Below the pieces are notes generated by a model. The model saw nothing but the letters and a program-made list of their open reading frames with translations, searched no databases and was not told the origin of the DNA. Positions 9,087 to 18,982 of a stretch of DNA of 64,000 nucleotides are shown here, piece after piece. The position numbers and the translations under genes were made by a program. The stretch comes from Flavihumibacter petaseus NBRC 106054 (GTDB lineage Bacteria; Bacteroidota; Bacteroidia; Chitinophagales; Chitinophagaceae): positions 620,001 to 684,000 of the forward strand of contig NZ_BBWV01000003.1 of assembly GCF_000974785.1 (NCBI RefSeq). Direction: 5' to 3'. Every line of letters begins with the position of its first letter. The first letter of the stretch is position 1.

Positions 9087-9428
9087 ATGAAAATTATTGT
9101 GTCAATTCTGTTGACGGCATTACTCGGTTTTGCACTCTCCATATTTTTTCCCTGGTGGATCATCGCCCTGGCCGCCTTCGTAGTTGCATTCGCCATTCCA
9201 CAGACACCCTGGAAAGCATTGCTCACAGGTTTTCTCGGCATTTTTTTACTTTGGTCCCTTCTTGCGTGGTGGATCAGCACCGCCAATGACGACCTGCTGG
9301 CCAACAAAATATCCATGTTGTTGCTGAAACAGCAATCTGCCGGCATGCTGATACTGGTCAGTGGCCTCATTGGTGGGCTGGTAGGCGCAGCAGCCGCACT
9401 TACCGGCAGCCTTGCCAGAAAGTTGTAA
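9087..9428 (+). CDS. Small integral membrane protein, unknown function
   Basis: A 113-residue very hydrophobic protein with about four membrane segments (roughly residues 2-18, 20-36, 45-65 and 85-108), ending in Arg-Lys-Leu. The Ile-Pro-Gln-Thr-Pro-Trp-Lys loop between the second and third segments resembles conserved small Chitinophagaceae membrane proteins, but no function is known to me. It sits 20 bp after the acylase gene and 3 bp before the DUF5686 gene, so the three are probably one operon. Confidence 0.7.
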   Translation: MKIIVSILLTALLGFALSIFFPWWIIALAAFVVAFAIPQTPWKALLTGFLGIFLLWSLLAWWISTANDDLLANKISMLLLKQQSAGMLILVSGLIGGLVGAAAALTGSLARKL

Positions 9429-9431
9429 CGT

Positions 9432-11894
9432 ATGAAAAGAATTCTTTTTATTGTCCATTTGCTGTGCTGGACAGTTATGCTGCATGCCGGTACGATTTCG
9501 GGATGGGTTAAGGACGAAAAAGGTAACCCGGTTTCATATGCTTCCATTTATGTAAAGCAGGGAAGAGAAGGAACCACCAGCGGTGGCAATGGCCAGTTCC
9601 AGCTTACGCTTGCGTCAGGAACCTATGTACTGATCGCGCACCATGTCGGATATGCCAAAGTGGAAAAAACCATCATTGTAGGTGATGAGCCGGTTTCAGT
9701 CAATTTTACACTGGTGCTGCAACAGGTGGTACTGAGTGAGGTGGTGGTAAAACCAGGTGCAGAGGATCCGGCTTATGAGATTATCCGGAATGCCATCCGG
9801 TTGAGAAAGCAACACCTTGAAGAATTGTCACATTTCAGCAGCGAAGTATATACCCGCGAACAGCTTCAGTTGCGGGATTATCCAAAGAAATTCATGGGTC
9901 AGCCGGTGGATTTCGAAGATGGCGATACGAGCAAACGCAAAATGCTGTACCTCTCCGAAACCGTGGCACGTTATGCCGTGAAGCCACCCGGGAAGGCGAG
10001 GGTTGATGTATTGTCCACCAGGGTGAGTGGCAGCAGGAATGCATTCGGACTAAGCCTGCCCAAGATTATCAGCTTTTATGAAAATGTTATTGCTGCGGAA
10101 GCGTTGAATCCCCGGGGTTTTATTTCGCCCATCTCTGAGAATGCCCTGCATTATTACCGCTACCAGTATGAAGGAAGTTTCCGGGAAGACAGTGTTGAAG
10201 TGAACAGGATCAAAGTCATCCCGAAGAGAAAATACGAACCGCTGTTTTCCGGTTATATCATGATCACCGAAAACAGCTGGCGGATCCACAGCCTGCAGCT
10301 CGAACTGCTGAAATCTTCCCAGATGGAAATTCTGGATACGTTGAAGATCGAGCAGTTGTACGCGCCGTATAGCCGTGACGTATGGGTGATCCGGAACCAG
10401 GTGTTGTATCCATCGATCAGGATCTTTGGTTTTGATGCCTTCGGATCGGCGGTGACCATGTATTCCAAATTCGACCTGGATGCCGGTTTTGCACCAAAAT
10501 ATTTCAATAACACCCTGATGAAATACCATGAGGGGTCTAACCGTAAAAGTGATCAGTACTGGGACTCTATCCGGCCCTTACCGCTTCAGCCGGAAGAGAT
10601 CTTGGATTTCAGGAGAAAGGATAGTCTTGAGCAGCAGCGGATGCGGCCGGAGTACCTGGATTCTGTGGATCGGATCCGGAATAAATTATCCGTGATGGGG
10701 TTGCTGTTCACCGGTGAATCCATTTCCCGGCAGAAACGACGTACCACCTGGGTAATCAACGGGCTCATTCCAACCATTTCCTTTAATACCGTGGAAGGAT
10801 GGGTGGTCAATCCATCTGTCACCTGGATAAAGCAGCTCGATACCCTGGAAGGGCGAAAACAGCTGGCCGTTACCGGGAATGCCCGGTATGGATTCAGCAG
10901 TCAGCATTTCTACGGCCGCCTGAACGCCAGCTATAGCTTTGGTAAGGGGTATGGGTCTACACTTACCGCTGCTGCAGGAAAATATGTTTTCCAGTTCAAC
11001 AATGCCAATCCTATCGGCAGCCTGGTCAACAGCCTGAGCAGCCTGATCTGGGAAAGCAATTACATGAAGCTATATGAGGCTGCGTGGTTTCAGGCGGGAT
11101 ATTCGAAGGGGATCGGGAACGGAATGACCGTATTTACATCTTTCCAGTTCCAGGACCGTTCACCGCTTGAAAATACTACCGGTTTCAGCTGGCGGAATGT
11201 GAAAGACAAAAACTATACGCCCAACTATCCGGCACCTGCCAGTGAAAGCCCGATGCCTGCACACCAGGCTTCGGTACTTACGGCCGGGCTTACCTGGAAA
11301 CCCGGTGAAAAATATATTGAATTCCCGGACCGAAAGATCTCGCTGGGATCAAAATACCCTCAATTTTCAGCAGCACTGAGCAAAGGCATCAACAAGTTTC
11401 TCGGGAGTGATATAGACTACCTGAAGTGGGGGGTGAGCGTCACCGGGGATGCCAACATGAAACTGGCCGGCACATTTTCCTATCATTTGTCAGCTGGCGG
11501 GTTTATCAACCGGGATGCGGTACAAACGCCCGATTACCGGCATTTTAACGGCAACCAGACTGTACTGGCAACATCTTATCTCAGCGGCTTCCAGGCATTA
11601 CCATACTACCAGTACAGCAGCACTCCTGGATTCTGGAGTGAAATGCATGCGGAGCATCATTTTAACGGCATGCTGACCAACAAGATCCCGGGCTTCCGGA
11701 AACTGAACTGGTACCTGGTGGCCGGCGGACATATCCTGGTAATGGACGGTGGCAGTCATTACGGTGAGTTGAGTGCGGGACTGGAAAATATTTTCAAGAT
11801 CATCCGTACGGATATCGTCTGGTCATTCGACCAGAACAGCTTCCGGGGTGCCTATTTCAGATTCAGTATTAAAGGGTTGGCAGGAGGCAATTAA
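9432..11894 (+). CDS. DUF5686 outer-membrane protein with carboxypeptidase-regulatory domain
   Basis: An 820-residue exported protein. Residues 1-20 form a signal peptide, followed by a carboxypeptidase D regulatory-like beta-sandwich (about 22-110; Gly-Trp-Val-Lys-Asp-Glu-Lys-Gly-Asn-Pro start). The remainder is a large beta-rich DUF5686 region whose C-terminal half has alternating aromatic strands typical of an outer-membrane barrel, ending in Phe-Ser-Ile-Lys-Gly. The layout is common in Bacteroidota; unlike SusC-type proteins there is no TonB plug domain. Function is unknown; transport or surface anchoring is inference. It is the third gene of the 6604-11894 cluster. Confidence 0.82.
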   Translation: MKRILFIVHLLCWTVMLHAGTISGWVKDEKGNPVSYASIYVKQGREGTTSGGNGQFQLTLASGTYVLIAHHVGYAKVEKTIIVGDEPVSVNFTLVLQQVVLSEVVVKPGAEDPAYEIIRNAIRLRKQHLEELSHFSSEVYTREQLQLRDYPKKFMGQPVDFEDGDTSKRKMLYLSETVARYAVKPPGKARVDVLSTRVSGSRNAFGLSLPKIISFYENVIAAEALNPRGFISPISENALHYYRYQYEGSFREDSVEVNRIKVIPKRKYEPLFSGYIMITENSWRIHSLQLELLKSSQMEILDTLKIEQLYAPYSRDVWVIRNQVLYPSIRIFGFDAFGSAVTMYSKFDLDAGFAPKYFNNTLMKYHEGSNRKSDQYWDSIRPLPLQPEEILDFRRKDSLEQQRMRPEYLDSVDRIRNKLSVMGLLFTGESISRQKRRTTWVINGLIPTISFNTVEGWVVNPSVTWIKQLDTLEGRKQLAVTGNARYGFSSQHFYGRLNASYSFGKGYGSTLTAAAGKYVFQFNNANPIGSLVNSLSSLIWESNYMKLYEAAWFQAGYSKGIGNGMTVFTSFQFQDRSPLENTTGFSWRNVKDKNYTPNYPAPASESPMPAHQASVLTAGLTWKPGEKYIEFPDRKISLGSKYPQFSAALSKGINKFLGSDIDYLKWGVSVTGDANMKLAGTFSYHLSAGGFINRDAVQTPDYRHFNGNQTVLATSYLSGFQALPYYQYSSTPGFWSEMHAEHHFNGMLTNKIPGFRKLNWYLVAGGHILVMDGGSHYGELSAGLENIFKIIRTDIVWSFDQNSFRGAYFRFSIKGLAGGN

Positions 11895-11898
11895 TGCT

Positions 11899-11906
11899 TA
11901 CCTTTG
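11899..11906 (+). promoter_or_regulatory. -7 box upstream of trhO
   Basis: TACCTTTG matches TAnnTTTG. A GTTG at 11876-11879 lies 19 bases upstream, in the place of the -33 TTTG element. A leader of about 45 bases precedes the ATG at 11958. Confidence 0.5.
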
Positions 11907-11957
11907 CGCCGTTTAACGAAATTTTGTTCACCAGGCAAGTGTCCATAAAATTTCCAA

Positions 11958-13013
11958 ATGGCAATTTTACACAACCGCGTATCGCAGGCGGAGCTCAAGC
12001 AGCGCCTGCAGGAGGAGTCCGAACCCAGGACCACCATTTCTTTCTACCAGTATTTTCCCATCAGTGATGTTCAGGCATTCCGCGATGAACTGTATCGAAA
12101 ATTATTTGCAATTAAGGTTTTCGGCAGGATCTACGTAGCAGCCGAAGGTATCAATGCACAGATCAGCGTACCGGCATCTTCGGTCGAAGTGTTCCGGGAT
12201 ATACTTGAAACGTATGAACCATTGAAAGGGCTTCGGCTCAATATTGCCGTTGATGACGATGGCAAATCATTCTGGGTGCTGAAAATCAAGATCCGTGACA
12301 AGATCGTTGCTGACGGCATTGATGATCCAGCCTTTGACATGCAACGGAAGGGGCGGTATGTAGATGCGGAAACGTTTAATCAGCTGACGGATGATCCGGA
12401 TACCGTGGTGATCGATATGCGCAATCACTACGAATATGAAGTGGGCCATTTTGACAAAGCGATCGAAGTGCCCAGTGATACTTTCCGGGAGCAGCTGCCC
12501 ATGGCCGTTGATATGATGCAGGGCAACAGCGACAAGAATATTATTATGTACTGCACAGGCGGTATCCGTTGCGAGAAGGCAAGTGCGTATATGCTGCACC
12601 GTGGGTTCAAAAATGTTTTTCACCTGGAAGGCGGCATCATCAATTATGCCAATACGGTAAAGGAGAAAGGACTGGCGAACAAGTTCCGTGGTAAAAATTT
12701 TGTATTCGATAACCGGCTGGGAGAACGGATCAGCGAGGAAATCATTGCTGTTTGCCACCAGTGCGGACAACCTGCAGATACACATACTAATTGCAGCAAT
12801 GAAGGTTGTCACCTGCTTTTTATTCAATGTGACGCCTGTGCAGCCGCATTTGAAGGATGCTGCAGTGAACCGTGTCGTGACATCATTCACCTGTCAGATG
12901 ATGAGCAACAATTACTTAGGAAAGGAAAGGTGAAAGACAGGAATGTATTTAACAAATCGCGTGACCGCATGCAAGCGTTGCAACAGGGAAAAATACCCCC
13001 GTCCAACGGGTAA
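11958..13013 (+). CDS. trhO: tRNA uridine-5-oxyacetic acid pathway hydroxylase TrhO (rhodanese family)
   Basis: A 351-residue protein of the YceA/TrhO family. An N-terminal acylphosphatase-like domain (about 20-110) precedes a rhodanese domain (about 130-230) with the active-site loop Cys-Thr-Gly-Gly-Ile-Arg-Cys (catalytic Cys199). A C-terminal cysteine cluster (Cys-His-Gln-Cys-Gly, Cys-x4-Cys, Cys-x2-Cys, Cys-x3-Cys) likely binds zinc. TrhO performs O2-dependent hydroxylation of U34 in tRNAs, giving 5-hydroxyuridine. The length and domain order are normal. It is a single gene with its own promoter. Confidence 0.9.
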   Translation: MAILHNRVSQAELKQRLQEESEPRTTISFYQYFPISDVQAFRDELYRKLFAIKVFGRIYVAAEGINAQISVPASSVEVFRDILETYEPLKGLRLNIAVDDDGKSFWVLKIKIRDKIVADGIDDPAFDMQRKGRYVDAETFNQLTDDPDTVVIDMRNHYEYEVGHFDKAIEVPSDTFREQLPMAVDMMQGNSDKNIIMYCTGGIRCEKASAYMLHRGFKNVFHLEGGIINYANTVKEKGLANKFRGKNFVFDNRLGERISEEIIAVCHQCGQPADTHTNCSNEGCHLLFIQCDACAAAFEGCCSEPCRDIIHLSDDEQQLLRKGKVKDRNVFNKSRDRMQALQQGKIPPSNG

Positions 13014-13044
13014 TTCATCCTTGTTTCAGGGTAGTTGCCGGTTG

Positions 13045-13052
13045 TAATTTTG
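13045..13052 (+). promoter_or_regulatory. -7 box for the PepSY-like gene
   Basis: TAATTTTG matches TAnnTTTG and is followed by a leader of about 25 bases before the ATG at 13082. Confidence 0.45.
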
Positions 13053-13081
13053 GTTCATGATGATCAACCTCTTTCCTCAAC

Positions 13082-13660
13082 ATGAAACCAAAAAAAATGA
13101 AACAGCATGCATCAGCCATAGCAACTGCACTCCTCCTCGTAGGTGGGTTGGCCGTGGCAGAAGTTTTCGCACAGAAGGATTTCGCTGCCATTAATGCCAG
13201 GAAATTCAAAACTGTTGACCCCGCCCTGTTGGCAATGAATAATCCGGCATCAGCAACTGCTGTTGAAAAATCTCCTGTTGGAAATTCTGTCTATACCCTG
13301 AATTCAAAAATGGCTAAAAAGTTCAGCAGGAACTTCCCGAAAGCCGTTAATGCTACCTGGTACCAGGATGGCAAGCTTACCCGTTTCTTTTTCCAGGAAA
13401 ATGGTGTGATAACCAGAACTACGCTGGATAAGTCAGGTGATGTGCTTAATACCATCCGCTACTATGGTGCTGAAAAACTTCCCTCCTCAGTTATCAGCCA
13501 GGTAAAAGATGCTTACAAAGGCTATCACATGGAACAGGTAACTGAAATCAGCACTGTTGACGGCAAGGCTTACATTATCAACATGAAAGGCATTGACGAC
13601 TGGCTCCAGCTGCGTTATGTGGACGGAGAAATGAGTGAGTACGGTAAATTTACCTATTAG
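13082..13660 (+). CDS. Secreted PepSY-like protein
   Basis: A 192-residue exported protein. Residues 1-30 form a signal peptide ending Val-Phe-Ala-Gln. The mature part has two similar alpha/beta halves: Lys-Phe-Ser-Arg-Asn-Phe-Pro-Lys-Ala-Val-Asn-Ala-Thr-Trp near residue 80, then a strand-rich segment, then a further Lys-x-x-Tyr-Lys-Gly-Tyr helix, a pattern seen in Bacteroidota PepSY-like (BLIP-like) periplasmic proteins. The role is unknown; no protease partner is adjacent. A strong hairpin follows the stop codon by 7 bp. Confidence 0.65.
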   Translation: MKPKKMKQHASAIATALLLVGGLAVAEVFAQKDFAAINARKFKTVDPALLAMNNPASATAVEKSPVGNSVYTLNSKMAKKFSRNFPKAVNATWYQDGKLTRFFFQENGVITRTTLDKSGDVLNTIRYYGAEKLPSSVISQVKDAYKGYHMEQVTEISTVDGKAYIINMKGIDDWLQLRYVDGEMSEYGKFTY

Positions 13661-13667
13661 GATTTTC

Positions 13668-13700
13668 TTTCACCCGTCGGGTTTCGCCCGACGGGTGAAA
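13668..13700 (+). terminator. Perfect 14-bp hairpin after the PepSY-like gene
   Basis: TTTCACCCGTCGGG and CCCGACGGGTGAAA are exact reverse complements around the 5-base loop TTTCG. No T-tract follows on either strand, so termination is likely but may be factor-assisted. The hairpin ends 4 bases before the mutS2 promoter. Confidence 0.55.
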
Positions 13701-13704
13701 ACCC

Positions 13705-13712
13705 TAACTTTG
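13705..13712 (+). promoter_or_regulatory. -7 box for the MutS2-like gene
   Basis: TAACTTTG matches TAnnTTTG and lies 9 bases before the ATG at 13722. It argues for that start rather than the upstream in-frame start at 13635, which would place a 14-bp hairpin and this promoter inside the coding region. Confidence 0.55.
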
Positions 13713-13721
13713 CCGTTCGAT

Positions 13722-15833
13722 ATGAAACTCTTTCCAGAATCGGCGGCGGTACAATTGGAGTTCGAAAAGATCAAGACCCTGCTGGAACTACATGCCAAAA
13801 CCGAATATGCCCGACAAAAGTGCCGGGATCTTCGCATCCATACCCGGCTTGAATTCATTGAAACTGCCCTGAGGCAAAGCCATGAATTCCGGCAGCTGCT
13901 GCTCAATGCCGTCTATTTCCCCAACGACTTCATACTCAATCTTTCCAAAGACCTGAAACTGCTCGGTATCCCGGGTGCCGTAATGACCGGCGAACAGCTG
14001 GTCAACATCCGGAAGCTTGCCGAGAATATTTCAAGCCTGTTCCGCTGGTTCGATAATGAAAGGAGGCTGGCCTATCCGGGGCTGGCCAGTGTGTTGAAAG
14101 ACACCTATTACGAGAAAGCCATCCGCGAATTGATTACTGCGGTGATCGATGACCAGGGAACTGTGCTCGACAGCGCTTCCGAAGAGCTGCGCCGGATCAG
14201 GATCAGTCTCTACAAAAAGCGGGGAGACCTGCGGCGGGCATTCGAAAGAGTAGTCTCCAAATTGAATAAACAGGGGTACCTGGCAGATATTGAAGAGTCC
14301 TTCCTGAATGGGAGGCGGGTTCTCGCCGTATTTGCAGAACAGAAACGGATGATCAAAGGCATCCTGCATGGAGAAAGCGATACGCGGAGAACAGCTTTTA
14401 TCGAACCTGAAGAAACCATTGACCTGAACAACGAGGTCTTCTCCCTCGAGAACGAGGAAAGCCGCGAGGTTTACCGGATCCTGAAAGCGCTTACTGCCCA
14501 GCTGAGTCATCATGCACCCTTGCTGAAGGCCTACCTCGACATTTGCGGTGAATTCGATTTTATCCGCGCCAAAGCGAGATTTGCCGAAGAGTATGATGGA
14601 GAATACCCGGTCGTACAGGATAAGGCACAGATCCACGTAGTGAATGCGTACCACCCGTTGCTGAAGATCTATAACAAGCGGCTTCAGAAGCCCACTATTC
14701 CCGTTTCACTTACCCTTGATGACAGGAACAGGATACTGGTGATCAGCGGCCCGAATGCCGGCGGAAAGACGGTAACCATGAAAACCATCGGCCTGAACCA
14801 GATGATGGTACAGAGCGGCCTCCTCGTACCTGTGCATCCGGGGTCACAGTTCGGGATTTTCCGGCAACTCCTGATTCATATCGGCGATACGCAAAGCCTG
14901 GAATTCGAACTCAGTACCTACAGTTCCCACCTCAGGCACATGAAACATTTTATGGAAACAGCCAATGGCAAAACGCTGTTTTTCATAGATGAGCTGGGTA
15001 GTGGTTCCGATCCTAACCTGGGCGGCGCATTTGCGGAAGTGATCATGGAAGAACTGGCCCGTAAGCATGCTATGGGGATAGTCACCACACACTATCTGAA
15101 CCTGAAGGTGATGGCCAACAAAACTCCGGGCATCGTGAATGGTGCAATGGCTTTCGATGAGCAAACCCTTTCACCGTTATACAAACTGATCATCGGCAAG
15201 CCAGGAAGTTCCTATACGTTTTCCATTGCCGAACGCATCGGGCTGGATAAAAAACTGATCGAGCGCGCCAGGAATATGGTGGATGAAGATCATTTCAGTC
15301 TTGACAGGCTGTTGAACCGCACCGAGCAGGATCTGAGGGAACTCGAGAAGAAGGAAAAGGAACTGAATAAATTGCTGAAGGAGAATGCCAGGCTGAAAAA
15401 GGAAATGGAGCAGGTGCTGGATAAGGAAAAGCACCGCCAGCAGATGGAACTGCTGAAGCAGCAGAACAAGGTAACGGAAGACCGGATCGCCTACCTGAAA
15501 GACATGGACAGGAAACTGAAGCAGATCATCATCGAGTGGAAAAAAGCGACTGATAAGGAAAAATCAATGAAGGAGATGGCCGCGCTGCTGTTCAAAAAAG
15601 ATGAAGGCAAGGTGGTGAATAAGCTGCAGAAGAAGATCGATTCAAAATTTGATGAAATAGGCGGAGCGATTGAAGTGGGTATGAAGGTGAAGATGAAAAG
15701 AAATCACCAGGTAGGGGAGGTTATTGAGATCCGCGGAAAGCGTGCAGTAGTCAAAATAGGGTTGCTGCCCATGCAGGTAGACATGAAAGACCTGGTGGTG
15801 GTAAAAGAAAAGCCCGCCGAGCCGGCGTCCTGA
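13722..15833 (+). CDS. MutS2-type ATPase lacking the Smr domain
   Basis: A 703-residue MutS2-family protein. A MutS-III-like helical core (about 1-310) precedes the ABC ATPase, with Walker A Gly-Pro-Asn-Ala-Gly-Gly-Lys-Thr, Ser-Thr-Tyr-Ser-Ser-His signature region, and Walker B Phe-Phe-Ile-Asp-Glu-Leu-Gly-Ser-Gly. A long charged coiled coil (about 525-640) leads to a small KOW-like beta domain at the end. Typical MutS2 is about 780 residues and ends with an Smr nuclease domain; none is present here. MutS2 proteins act on branched DNA or collided ribosomes rather than mismatches, and loss of Smr implies no intrinsic nuclease. The start at 13722 is set by the promoter and hairpin upstream. It converges with the CBS gene with 2 bp between stops. 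Confidence 0.85.
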   Translation: MKLFPESAAVQLEFEKIKTLLELHAKTEYARQKCRDLRIHTRLEFIETALRQSHEFRQLLLNAVYFPNDFILNLSKDLKLLGIPGAVMTGEQLVNIRKLAENISSLFRWFDNERRLAYPGLASVLKDTYYEKAIRELITAVIDDQGTVLDSASEELRRIRISLYKKRGDLRRAFERVVSKLNKQGYLADIEESFLNGRRVLAVFAEQKRMIKGILHGESDTRRTAFIEPEETIDLNNEVFSLENEESREVYRILKALTAQLSHHAPLLKAYLDICGEFDFIRAKARFAEEYDGEYPVVQDKAQIHVVNAYHPLLKIYNKRLQKPTIPVSLTLDDRNRILVISGPNAGGKTVTMKTIGLNQMMVQSGLLVPVHPGSQFGIFRQLLIHIGDTQSLEFELSTYSSHLRHMKHFMETANGKTLFFIDELGSGSDPNLGGAFAEVIMEELARKHAMGIVTTHYLNLKVMANKTPGIVNGAMAFDEQTLSPLYKLIIGKPGSSYTFSIAERIGLDKKLIERARNMVDEDHFSLDRLLNRTEQDLRELEKKEKELNKLLKENARLKKEMEQVLDKEKHRQQMELLKQQNKVTEDRIAYLKDMDRKLKQIIIEWKKATDKEKSMKEMAALLFKKDEGKVVNKLQKKIDSKFDEIGGAIEVGMKVKMKRNHQVGEVIEIRGKRAVVKIGLLPMQVDMKDLVVVKEKPAEPAS

Positions 15834-15835
15834 TA

Positions 15836-16264
15836 TCAGGAATGGATATACGACTGCAGGTGGGAAATGGTTTCCGCCTGGTTGGCGATCACGGCTTTGA
15901 TCACGTCATTTACGGAAATGATTCCACTGAGATGGTCCTTCTCGAATACCGGCAGATAGCGGATATTGTTTACCGACATCAGCTGCATGCATTCTTCAAT
16001 GGAACTGTCCGGTCCGATCCGGGGTAACTCGGTGGACATAATATCTGCAACCTTGGTATCCACTGAGGATTTCCCCTGCAGGATAACTTTTCTGGCGTAG
16101 TCACGTTCTGTCATGATGCCCAGGTACTGGTCGCCTGAAATGACCAGGATCGAGCCGATATTGTTATCACTCATGATTTTCAGGGCGTCGAGTACGGTTA
16201 TGTCCGGCCGCACGCTGATCACATCGCGGTTTTTGCGGGCCAGTATTTCTGCAACTTTCATCAT
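15836..16264 (-). CDS. CBS-domain pair protein
   Basis: A 142-residue protein made of two CBS motifs (about residues 8-60 and 72-130), each with the Gly-Ile-Met-Thr-Glu-Arg-Asp or Gly-Ile-Ile-Ser-Val-Asn-Asp ending. A Bateman module of this kind binds adenosyl nucleotides and usually regulates a partner; no effector domain is attached. Starts at 16264 and 16261 are both ATG; an upstream TTG at 16270 is less likely. It converges with the MutS2 gene and diverges from the GH63 gene (77-bp gap). Confidence 0.82.
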   Translation of the reverse strand: MMKVAEILARKNRDVISVRPDITVLDALKIMSDNNIGSILVISGDQYLGIMTERDYARKVILQGKSSVDTKVADIMSTELPRIGPDSSIEECMQLMSVNNIRYLPVFEKDHLSGIISVNDVIKAVIANQAETISHLQSYIHS

Positions 16265-16328
16265 ATGCAAGCGGTTCGTTTTTCTACCATAAGATAACGA
16301 ATTTCCCTGATATCAGAAAGTGCATCCT

Positions 16329-16336
16329 TATCTTTG
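16329..16336 (+). promoter_or_regulatory. -7 box directly before the GH63 gene
   Basis: TATCTTTG matches TAnnTTTG and ends 5 bases before the ATG at 16342, predicting a leaderless or nearly leaderless mRNA. Confidence 0.5.
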
Positions 16337-16341
16337 AAAAC

Positions 16342-18951
16342 ATGAATGTGGAGCAGCAACGACTGATCGATCCGCAATGGAAGAAATGGGGGCCATATGT
16401 ATCCGACAGGCAATGGGGAACAGTGAGAGAGGATTACAGTGAGGATACAAATACCTGGGAGTCGGTATCCTATGATATGGCCAGAAGCTATGCATACCGC
16501 TGGGGCGAAGATGGCATTGCCGGTATTTCTGATAACCACCAGCTGCTGTGTTTTGCCTTCTCTTTCTGGAATAAAAAAGATCCTTTTTTAAAAGAACGGT
16601 TTTTTGGCCTTACCGGCCCCAGGGGAAACCATGGGGAAGATGTCAAGGAACATTATTACTACCTGGACAGTGCACCATCTCATTCTTACATGAAGATGCT
16701 GTACAAATATCCCCATAATGCTTTCCCCTACGATGAACTGTACCGCGGGAATGACGCCCGTGACAGGGTTGAACCGGAATATGAACTGGTGGATACAGGC
16801 ATCTTCGATGACGGCAACTATTTTGATATTTTTATAGAGTATGCAAAGGCTGGTCCCCATGATATACTGATCAAGGCTTCGGTGGTAAACCGCGGCAGCC
16901 GCGCCGCATCCCTGAGTGTATTGCCTACCCTGTGGTTCAGGAATACCTGGTCATGGGGCTATGATGACTACCGGCCAACCATAGCTGCAGATTCATCCAA
17001 TGCCATGTATATCAATCACCGGCGGATGGGTGACTACTACCTCTACAGCAATGGTAAATGCGACATGCTTTTCTGTGAGAATGATACCAACCAGCGCAGG
17101 TTTCAGGGCAAAAGAGGAATTCCCCTGGTTGCCAAGGACGGCATCAACGACTTTATTGTGAACCGTAAAAGGGGGGTGCTGAACAAACAGAAAAATGGTA
17201 CCAGGGCAGCCCTGCACTACAATCTCTATGTGAATCCGGGTGAAACGGTCACTATTCAGCTTCGCTTATCCAAGGAAGCGCACGACTACCCGTTTCATGA
17301 CTACGATGCGATCTTCTGGCAGCGAATGGGTGAAAACGAGGCTTTTTACAACGACCTGCAACGTGGTGTAAAAGATCCGGATGACCGTAGCATTCAGCGT
17401 CAGGCCTATGCCGGGATGCTCTGGAGCAAGCAATACTATTATTACAATGTGGAACAATGGCTGCATGGTGATCCTAAAAAACCTGCGCCGCAAAACAGGA
17501 GCTGGGGCCGCAATCACGACTGGCCCCACCTGAGTAATGCCGATATCATCAGCATGCCCGACAAATGGGAGTATCCCTGGTATGCTGCCTGGGATCTTGC
17601 ATTCCATTGTATCCCGCTGGCTGTGCTGGACCCCGGTTTTGCCAAAAACCAGCTGTCCCTGCTCACCCGGGAGTGGTATATGCACCCCAATGGCCAGTTT
17701 CCTGCCTATGAATGGAACCTCAGCGATGTGAACCCCCCGGTGCATGCCTGGGCGACCTGGCGGGTATATGAAATTGACAAAAACCGCAACGGGGGTAAAG
17801 GCGATATCGCTTTCCTGGAGGGCGTATATCATAAGTTGCTGTTGAATTTCACCTGGTGGGTGAACCGGAAAGACCATGACGGCAATAATATCTTCCAGGG
17901 AGGCTTCCTCGGACTCGACAATATCGGTGTGTTTGACCGCAGCGCACCACTGCCCGGTGGCGGCCATATTGAGCAAAGTGACGGCACCAGCTGGATGGCC
18001 ATGTATTGCCTGAACCTGCTGCGCATTTCCCTGGAGCTGGCAACCCACAACCACGTGTATGCGGATATGGCCACCAAGTTCTTCGAGCACTTCATCTACA
18101 TCGCCCGCGCCATGAACCTCATCGGTGAAAAAGATATCAAACTCTGGGATGAGGAAGATCAATTCTATTATGATGTACTGAAGAAACCTGATGGCACCGA
18201 GATGAAACTCCGCGTTCGTTCCATGGTGGGTCTCATACCCCTTTTCGCCGTGGAAGTGATTGATCACAGTCTCTTTGAACAGATCCCGGAATTCGTTCAA
18301 CGCCTGGAGTGGTTCCTGAAACATAAATCTTCTTACGCTACGGTGGTAAAAGACTGGGCCGAAATGCTCGCCGGATCCAAGAAGCATATGTTATCCCTGA
18401 TCAGGGAAGACAGGCTTGTGGCGATGCTGCAGAAGGTACTGGATGAAACGGAATTCCTCAGCGATTACGGGATCAGGGCACTTTCAAAACATCATCATGA
18501 AAAACCCTTCAGCATAGATGTTGACGGCAACCGCTTCAGTGTGAACTATCTGCCGGCAGAATCCGACAGCAGCATGTTCGGGGGTAATTCCAACTGGCGG
18601 GGACCTATCTGGTTCCCACTCAATTACCTGCTGATTGAATCGCTGCAACGGTACCACTACTATTACGGCGATAAGCTGAAGGTAGAATTCCCCACCGGGA
18701 GCGGCAACTTCCTTACACTCGACCAGGTAGCCGACGAATTGTCGCAGCGCCTGCTCAGGATTTTCCGTAAAGACACCTCCGGAAAGCGGCCCGTTTATGG
18801 TGATTACCAGCTCCTGCAGGATGATCCTCAATTCAGGGACTACCTGTTGTTTTATGAATATTTTCATGGTGACAATGGTAGAGGTGTGGGTGCTTCTCAC
18901 CAGACAGGATGGACAGGACTCGTCGCCAAATTATTGCATCCCAGGAATTAA
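16342..18951 (+). CDS. GH63-family glucosidase
   Basis: An 869-residue protein matching bacterial GH63 (processing alpha-glucosidase-related) enzymes: an N-terminal Trp-Gly-Thr-Val-Arg-Glu-Asp-Tyr segment, a beta-sandwich domain to about residue 330, then an (alpha/alpha)6 barrel with Tyr-Ala-Ala-Trp-Asp-Leu-Ala-Phe-His (near 415) and [13 protein letters not shown] (near 750). Acidic residues in these segments are the expected inverting catalytic pair. There is no signal peptide, so it is probably cytoplasmic, acting on imported alpha-glucosides or glycosylglycerate-type compatible solutes; the exact substrate is unknown. The length is normal for bacterial members. Confidence 0.85.
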   Translation: MNVEQQRLIDPQWKKWGPYVSDRQWGTVREDYSEDTNTWESVSYDMARSYAYRWGEDGIAGISDNHQLLCFAFSFWNKKDPFLKERFFGLTGPRGNHGEDVKEHYYYLDSAPSHSYMKMLYKYPHNAFPYDELYRGNDARDRVEPEYELVDTGIFDDGNYFDIFIEYAKAGPHDILIKASVVNRGSRAASLSVLPTLWFRNTWSWGYDDYRPTIAADSSNAMYINHRRMGDYYLYSNGKCDMLFCENDTNQRRFQGKRGIPLVAKDGINDFIVNRKRGVLNKQKNGTRAALHYNLYVNPGETVTIQLRLSKEAHDYPFHDYDAIFWQRMGENEAFYNDLQRGVKDPDDRSIQRQAYAGMLWSKQYYYYNVEQWLHGDPKKPAPQNRSWGRNHDWPHLSNADIISMPDKWEYPWYAAWDLAFHCIPLAVLDPGFAKNQLSLLTREWYMHPNGQFPAYEWNLSDVNPPVHAWATWRVYEIDKNRNGGKGDIAFLEGVYHKLLLNFTWWVNRKDHDGNNIFQGGFLGLDNIGVFDRSAPLPGGGHIEQSDGTSWMAMYCLNLLRISLELATHNHVYADMATKFFEHFIYIARAMNLIGEKDIKLWDEEDQFYYDVLKKPDGTEMKLRVRSMVGLIPLFAVEVIDHSLFEQIPEFVQRLEWFLKHKSSYATVVKDWAEMLAGSKKHMLSLIREDRLVAMLQKVLDETEFLSDYGIRALSKHHHEKPFSIDVDGNRFSVNYLPAESDSSMFGGNSNWRGPIWFPLNYLLIESLQRYHYYYGDKLKVEFPTGSGNFLTLDQVADELSQRLLRIFRKDTSGKRPVYGDYQLLQDDPQFRDYLLFYEYFHGDNGRGVGASHQTGWTGLVAKLLHPRN

Positions 18952-18982
18952 CCCCCGTTTGTAACATGAAAAAAAATCTGCC

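Noticed and set aside
13635-13721. Upstream in-frame start for the MutS2-type gene.
   Set aside because: It would contain a perfect 14-bp hairpin and the gene's own promoter.
17266-18387. Antisense frame of 373 codons within the GH63 gene.
   Set aside because: It mirrors codon bias of the real gene and shows no protein family.
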